In this document: positions 6,650-9,708 of the stretch, piece after piece | How the letters are laid out: every line of letters starts with the position of its first letter | Position numbering within the stretch: the stretch's first letter is position 1 | Assembly: GCA_021848555.1 (NCBI GenBank) | Contig: JAJZUN010000070.1 | Coordinates: 1-9,708 of the forward strand | Direction of reading: 5' to 3' | DNA: 9,708 nucleotides | Origin: Pseudomonadota bacterium | Lineage (GTDB): Bacteria > Pseudomonadota > Gammaproteobacteria > Burkholderiales > SG8-39 | Notes under the pieces: model-generated | What the model saw: only the letters and a program-made list of their open reading frames with translations | Database searches by the model: none | Told to the model about the DNA's origin: nothing | Made by a program: the position numbers and the translations under genes

Positions 6650-7857
6650 GCTTGCTTAGGATCTACTGTTCTTTGCACGACACGCCGCAACGCTGCCAGT
6701 GGGCGCTGGTCGGCGACGGCCGCGAACCCGTCGTCGGTGAAGGCCCGCTGGCGCAGTTGCCGCAGCGCGCCGAGCGCGTGCAGCTGGTGCTTCCCGCCGC
6801 GGAAGTCCTGATCACGCGGGCGCGGCTGCCGCAATCGGCCAGGCGCCGCGCCGGTTCGGTTCTCGCCTATGCGGTGGAAGACGAAATCGTGGGCGATCCC
6901 GAATCCAACCAGGTGAGCTGGCTCGGCTCGGCGGGCGATGCCGACGTGCTCGCCGTCGCCGACCGGCAGGGCCTCCAAGCCTGGCACGATGCGCTCGAAG
7001 CCGCGGGCATCCGCGGCTACGAAGTGCACTGCGAAACGCTGATGCTGCCATGGCTGGCGGGTGAATGGAGCCTCGCCTGGAACGGCCGCGAGGGATATGT
7101 GCGCGTCTCCGAACTCGAAGGCACGACGACCGATTGCGGCGATCCGGGCTCCCCGCCGCTGTCGCTGCGCCTGATGCTCGACGAGGCGAAAGCGCGCGGT
7201 GAAGCGCCGGCGTCGATCGCGGTCTACGCGACCGCGCCGGACGCGCCGCTGGAAATCGAGGCATGGCAGCGCGCCCTCGGCGTGGCGCTACGCCTGGCGG
7301 AACCCTGGGACTGGCGCAGCACGCCGCCCGATGCCGGCGTCAGCCTGGTGCAGCAGCGCGCGCGCTGGCGCCTGCCCTCCGGCACCCTGGCACGCTTGCG
7401 GCCGGCGGCCTGGATCGTCGGCGCAGCGCTCGCCGTTCATGCGCTGGCGCTGGTCGTCGACTGGACCCGGCTTGCCGGCGAGCAGCGCAGTTTGCGCACG
7501 CGGATGGAGTCACGCTTTCGCGCCGCCTTTCCGGAAGCGCTCGCCGTGGCGGATCCGGCGCTGCAGATGCGGCGCAAACTCGCCGAAGCGCGCCATGCCG
7601 TCGGCCAGCCCGATAGCGGCGACTTCCTGCCTATGATAACCAACGTGGCCGCAGCGCTGAAGCAGGTGCCGCCGGGCGGACTGCGCATTGCCTCCTACGA
7701 GAGCGGACGCATGACCCTCGAGCTCGCGGGAGTCGATGACGCCGGGATACGCCGCATCGTGGCGCATCTGCTGCAGTCCGGCCTGCAGGTCGACAAGGGG
7801 GCGGCGGCGGCGCGTCCCGGCGCCGCTGCGGCAGTCATCACGGTGCGTGCATCATGA
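6646..7857 (+). CDS. gspL: Type II secretion inner-membrane platform protein GspL
   Basis: Bitopic platform protein: its cytoplasmic domain recruits the GspE ATPase and its periplasmic part pairs with GspM. The 403-aa product has a large cytoplasmic N-terminal half of actin-like fold type (about 1-240, including VQLVLPAAEVLITRARLP at 45-62 and AYAVEDEIVGDP at 74-85, both typical of GspL). One membrane helix follows at about 253-273, then a periplasmic region with a helical linker and a small ferredoxin-like end domain (about 325-403, with VPPGGLRIASYESGRMTLEL). The end carries an Ala-rich insert (386-396). It starts 70 bp after gspK with a weak ribosome binding site and overlaps gspM as ATGA. 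Confidence 0.95.
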   Translation: MSLLRIYCSLHDTPQRCQWALVGDGREPVVGEGPLAQLPQRAERVQLVLPAAEVLITRARLPQSARRRAGSVLAYAVEDEIVGDPESNQVSWLGSAGDADVLAVADRQGLQAWHDALEAAGIRGYEVHCETLMLPWLAGEWSLAWNGREGYVRVSELEGTTTDCGDPGSPPLSLRLMLDEAKARGEAPASIAVYATAPDAPLEIEAWQRALGVALRLAEPWDWRSTPPDAGVSLVQQRARWRLPSGTLARLRPAAWIVGAALAVHALALVVDWTRLAGEQRSLRTRMESRFRAAFPEALAVADPALQMRRKLAEARHAVGQPDSGDFLPMITNVAAALKQVPPGGLRIASYESGRMTLELAGVDDAGIRRIVAHLLQSGLQVDKGAAAARPGAAAAVITVRAS

Positions 7858-8345
7858 AGGCGCGTCTGCGCAAGCTGTGGGAATCGCGTTCGCCGCGGGA
7901 TCGGATGATCATCGCGGCGCTGGCCGCCGTCGTGGGCCTGCTGCTGTATCTGTCGCTGGTGCAGTCGGCCTACCGTGCGCGCACCCAATTGGGCGCGTCG
8001 GTGTCGGTCCTGCGCGCGCAGGCGCTGCGTCTGGATGCAGACGCGAACGAACTCGCGCGCGTGCGCGCGGCACCGGCGGTTCCCGCGCCGCAGACCGATC
8101 TGCGCACGCAGGTACAGGCCCAGGCCGGCGCGGCGGGGCTCGCTCGCGCCTTGCTGCGCCTCGACGCCAAGGACGCGGATCAGGTGCAGGTGGTGTTCGG
8201 TTCGGTCGCGTTCGCCGACTGGCTCGCCTGGGTCGCGACCCTGCAGGCGCAGCGCATCCGCCTTGACACCAGCCGCATCGAAGCGCTGAGCACGCCGGGA
8301 CTGGTGAGCGTGACAGCCACCTTCGCCCGGGCCAAAACACAGTGA
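7854..8345 (+). CDS. gspM: Type II secretion inner-membrane platform protein GspM
   Basis: Small inner-membrane protein that dimerises with GspL and stabilises the platform. The 163-aa product has a basic cytoplasmic N-terminus with the family-like WESRSPRDRMII (9-20), a membrane helix at about 17-37, an Ala/Arg/Leu-rich helical stretch (about 38-72), and a small periplasmic domain of ferredoxin-like type (about 82-160) including FGSVAFADWLAWVATLQ at 115-131. The start overlaps the gspL stop (ATGA), and the stop overlaps the GTG start of gspN (GTGA). Sequence conservation in GspM is low, so the call leans on topology, size and position as well as these motifs. Confidence 0.94.
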   Translation: MKARLRKLWESRSPRDRMIIAALAAVVGLLLYLSLVQSAYRARTQLGASVSVLRAQALRLDADANELARVRAAPAVPAPQTDLRTQVQAQAGAAGLARALLRLDAKDADQVQVVFGSVAFADWLAWVATLQAQRIRLDTSRIEALSTPGLVSVTATFARAKTQ

Positions 8346-9085
8346 CGCGTTGGCGGCTGATTGCGCTGGGCCTCGCCGCCTATGCGCTCGCGCTGGTCGC
8401 CACGGCGCCGGCGACCTTGATCGACGCCCGGCTGGAGCAGGCTAGCGCAGGCGGGCTGCGGCTGGCCGAAGCCCGCGGCACGATGTGGTCGGGGTCAGGA
8501 CAGATCGAAATCCTCGACGCCAACCGCCGCAGCGGAATCGCAAAGAGCATCGCCTGGCGCATCCGGCCCGCCTATTTATTGCGCGGAAAACTGCTCTACG
8601 ACATCGTGCTGGACCAGGCAGCCCGGTCTTTTCCGGTGACGATTTCCCTGTCGCGCATAGAAGTGGCCGATGCCGACATCAACCTGCCGGCGGCGGCACT
8701 GGGCCTGGGCGTGCCCAAAATGGCTGCGCTCGGCCTCACCGGCGACATGCTGTTGCATGTAACGCGGCTTGCGCTCGGCCGCGGCTCCATCGAAGGCAAT
8801 GCCACGCTGCAATGGCACGGCGCCGGATCGGCGTACACGCGCATCTCGCCCCTGGGTGATTATGAACTGCGTTTGGACGGCAGCGGCGCGGGGGCGAAGG
8901 CAACGCTGCGCACGCTGCAGGGCCCGCTGCAACTCGATGGCCAGGGGTCCTGGACCAGCGGAAGCAAGCCCGTGTTCCAGGGCAGCGCCCGCGTTCCGCC
9001 GCAGCAGATGCAGCAACTCGCGCCGCTGCTGCGCATGTTTGCCCAGGACCGCGGCGACGGCCGCTTCGACTTGCAGCTCAGATAG
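8342..9085 (+). CDS. gspN: Type II secretion accessory protein GspN
   Basis: GspN occurs in only some T2SS loci; its exact role is unsettled. It is predicted to be anchored in the inner membrane with a periplasmic body. The 247-aa product starts at GTG 8342, overlapping the gspM stop as GTGA; the hydrophobic N-terminal segment (about 5-25, LIALGLAAYALALVATAPAT) begins right after it, which supports this start. Family-like elements are LRLAEARGTMWSGSGQIEI at about 39-57, WRIRPAYLLRGKLLYDI at 72-88, and a repetitive beta-strand body through DGSGAGAKATLRTLQGPLQLDGQG. It ends with QMQQLAPLLRMFAQDRGDGR. It is the last gene of the gspG-N operon; no intrinsic terminator with a T-run is visible after it. 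Confidence 0.93.
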   Translation: MTRWRLIALGLAAYALALVATAPATLIDARLEQASAGGLRLAEARGTMWSGSGQIEILDANRRSGIAKSIAWRIRPAYLLRGKLLYDIVLDQAARSFPVTISLSRIEVADADINLPAAALGLGVPKMAALGLTGDMLLHVTRLALGRGSIEGNATLQWHGAGSAYTRISPLGDYELRLDGSGAGAKATLRTLQGPLQLDGQGSWTSGSKPVFQGSARVPPQQMQQLAPLLRMFAQDRGDGRFDLQLR

Positions 9086-9344
9086 CGCAGGGCATTCCAC
9101 GATCGCGCGCCCGGTTTCACGGAGCGCGGATTTCATCGTTTGGTAACAGACACCGGGTATTTTGCCGGACTACGGGTGGGAACGCGGGCGCCTATGCGAC
9201 ATATCTATGATCTTGATCAAGCCGACAACGCCCTGAATTGTTCAAATTGAAACCGTGGCCGCTGGTTGCGGATATCTCCGCCGGTTCGGGCACTACTCCC
9301 TGTCCGCGGGGTCGAAATTGATGGACACTTATCGAGAGGCAAAC
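9086..9344 (+). other. Intergenic region between gspN and the OmpA-family gene
   Basis: A 259-bp gap with no supported gene. It includes the FNR-type box listed separately, an odd-centred inverted repeat TTCAA-A-TTGAA at 9241-9251, and a GCGGA-TATC-TCCGC inverted repeat at 9268-9281 with no following T-run, so it is not a classic terminator. A weak promoter candidate is TTGAAA (9247-9252) with GATATC 18 bp later (9271-9276). The last bases include GAGAGG at 9334-9339, a good ribosome binding site for the next gene. The region probably contains the end of the T2SS transcript and the start of the OmpA-family transcript. Confidence 0.5.
9207..9220. promoter_or_regulatory. FNR/Anr-type box candidate
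   Basis: The sequence ATGAT-CTTG-ATCAA matches the consensus TTGAT-N4-ATCAA of FNR-family oxygen-responsive regulators at 9 of 10 defined bases (first base A for T). It is centred at 9213.5, 131 bp upstream of the OmpA-family start codon. If it worked as a class II activator site (centre at -41.5), transcription would begin near 9255; a poor -10 candidate, CAAATT, sits at 9243-9248. Part of the box overlaps a perfect CTTGATCAAG palindrome (9212-9221), so another dimeric regulator could be the binder. Confidence 0.4.
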
Positions 9345-9708
9345 ATGAACAGCATAGCAAGACAATTTGCGTTAGTCGTTTCCGCGACGCTTGCCCTGGG
9401 CCTGGGTGTGGCCGGCAGCGCCCATGCGCAGGACCAGGGTTATGTCAGGGCCCCGGTGTCCGAAAACGTCGTCGTCAAGGATCCGTTCGGCCTGTGCTGG
9501 CGTACGGGCTACTGGACGCCAGCCATGGCAACCATGGAATGCGATCCGGACCTGGTGCCGAAGAAAGCTGCGCCTGCTCCCGCTCCTGTGGCCGCACCCC
9601 CGGCTCCGGCACCCGCTCCCGCGCCCGCGCCCAAGCCTGCGCCCGCACCGGTGAAAGAAAAAGTGACCATGGCCGCGGACGCGCATTTCGACTTCGACAA
9701 GGAGATCG
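9345..9708 (+). CDS. OmpA-family outer-membrane / peptidoglycan-binding protein, N-terminal 121 residues (partial)
   Basis: Predicted periplasm-exported protein of the OmpA family, which tethers the outer membrane to peptidoglycan. The visible part has a signal peptide (about 1-28, MNSIARQFAL, a hydrophobic core, cleavage likely after SAHA), and a short domain with DPFGLCWRTGYWTPA at 46-60 and a second Cys at 66 that could form a disulfide with Cys51. A Pro/Ala/Lys linker runs about 73-104, and VTMAADAHFDFDKEI (107-121) is the opening of an OmpA C-terminal domain. The peptidoglycan-binding residues lie beyond the right edge. There is no room for an eight-stranded OmpA barrel before the linker, so this is the short type seen in betaproteobacteria. 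GAGAGG lies 5 nt before the ATG. It has no evident functional link to the T2SS. Confidence 0.9.
   Translation, partial: MNSIARQFALVVSATLALGLGVAGSAHAQDQGYVRAPVSENVVVKDPFGLCWRTGYWTPAMATMECDPDLVPKKAAPAPAPVAAPPAPAPAPAPAPKPAPAPVKEKVTMAADAHFDFDKEI

Noticed and set aside
9268..9281. GCGGATATCTCCGC inverted repeat as a terminator after gspN
   Set aside because: The stem is only 5 bp, there is no T-run, and it lies about 180 bp past gspN and close to the next gene.
1..9708. CRISPR array, tRNA or rRNA gene, insertion sequence or phage element
   Set aside because: Reading both strands, I saw no spaced direct-repeat array, no transposase or integrase frame, and no tRNA-like or rRNA-like sequence. Nearly all the DNA is taken by the T2SS genes.

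Overview
The window is almost entirely a type II secretion system (T2SS) locus from a GC-rich Gram-negative proteobacterium. Protein style points to a betaproteobacterium, possibly Burkholderiales or a relative: a short GspC without a PDZ domain, a gspN gene present, and an adjacent OmpA-family protein with a CWRTGYWTP-type N-terminal motif. This assignment is inference from protein appearance, not from a search.

Layout: positions 1-3547 carry three minus-strand genes read leftwards, gspC (inner-membrane connector), gspD (outer-membrane secretin) and the first 269 codons of gspE (secretion ATPase), which runs off the left edge. A 196-bp divergent intergenic region (3548-3743) separates them from eight plus-strand genes, gspG-H-I-J-K-L-M-N (3744-9085). 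Most junctions there overlap by 4 bp (ATGA or GTGA), as expected for one translationally coupled operon. gspF and the prepilin peptidase gene (gspO/pilD) are not in the window; gspF probably lies just left of gspE.

The products form one machine. GspD is the outer-membrane channel. GspC links it to the inner-membrane platform of GspL, GspM and the missing GspF. GspE powers assembly. GspG is the major pseudopilin, with GspH, I, J and K as minor pseudopilins and tip complex. GspN is an accessory membrane protein. After a 259-bp gap with a near-consensus FNR/Anr-type box, the window ends inside an OmpA-family outer-membrane protein gene that looks like a separate transcription unit.

The gene content is a recognised system and I see no novel gene cluster. 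The most unusual DNA is in the gspC/gspG divergent region: a 53-bp imperfect tandem duplication whose most conserved part is a perfect 12-bp AT-rich palindrome. Each palindrome carries a consensus TATAAT on both strands. Lesser curiosities are an 8-T tract forming a T TTT TTT slippery heptamer in gspJ whose -1 frame stays open through gspK, a 25-codon mini-ORF exactly bridging gspK and gspL, and the FNR-like box before the OmpA-family gene.
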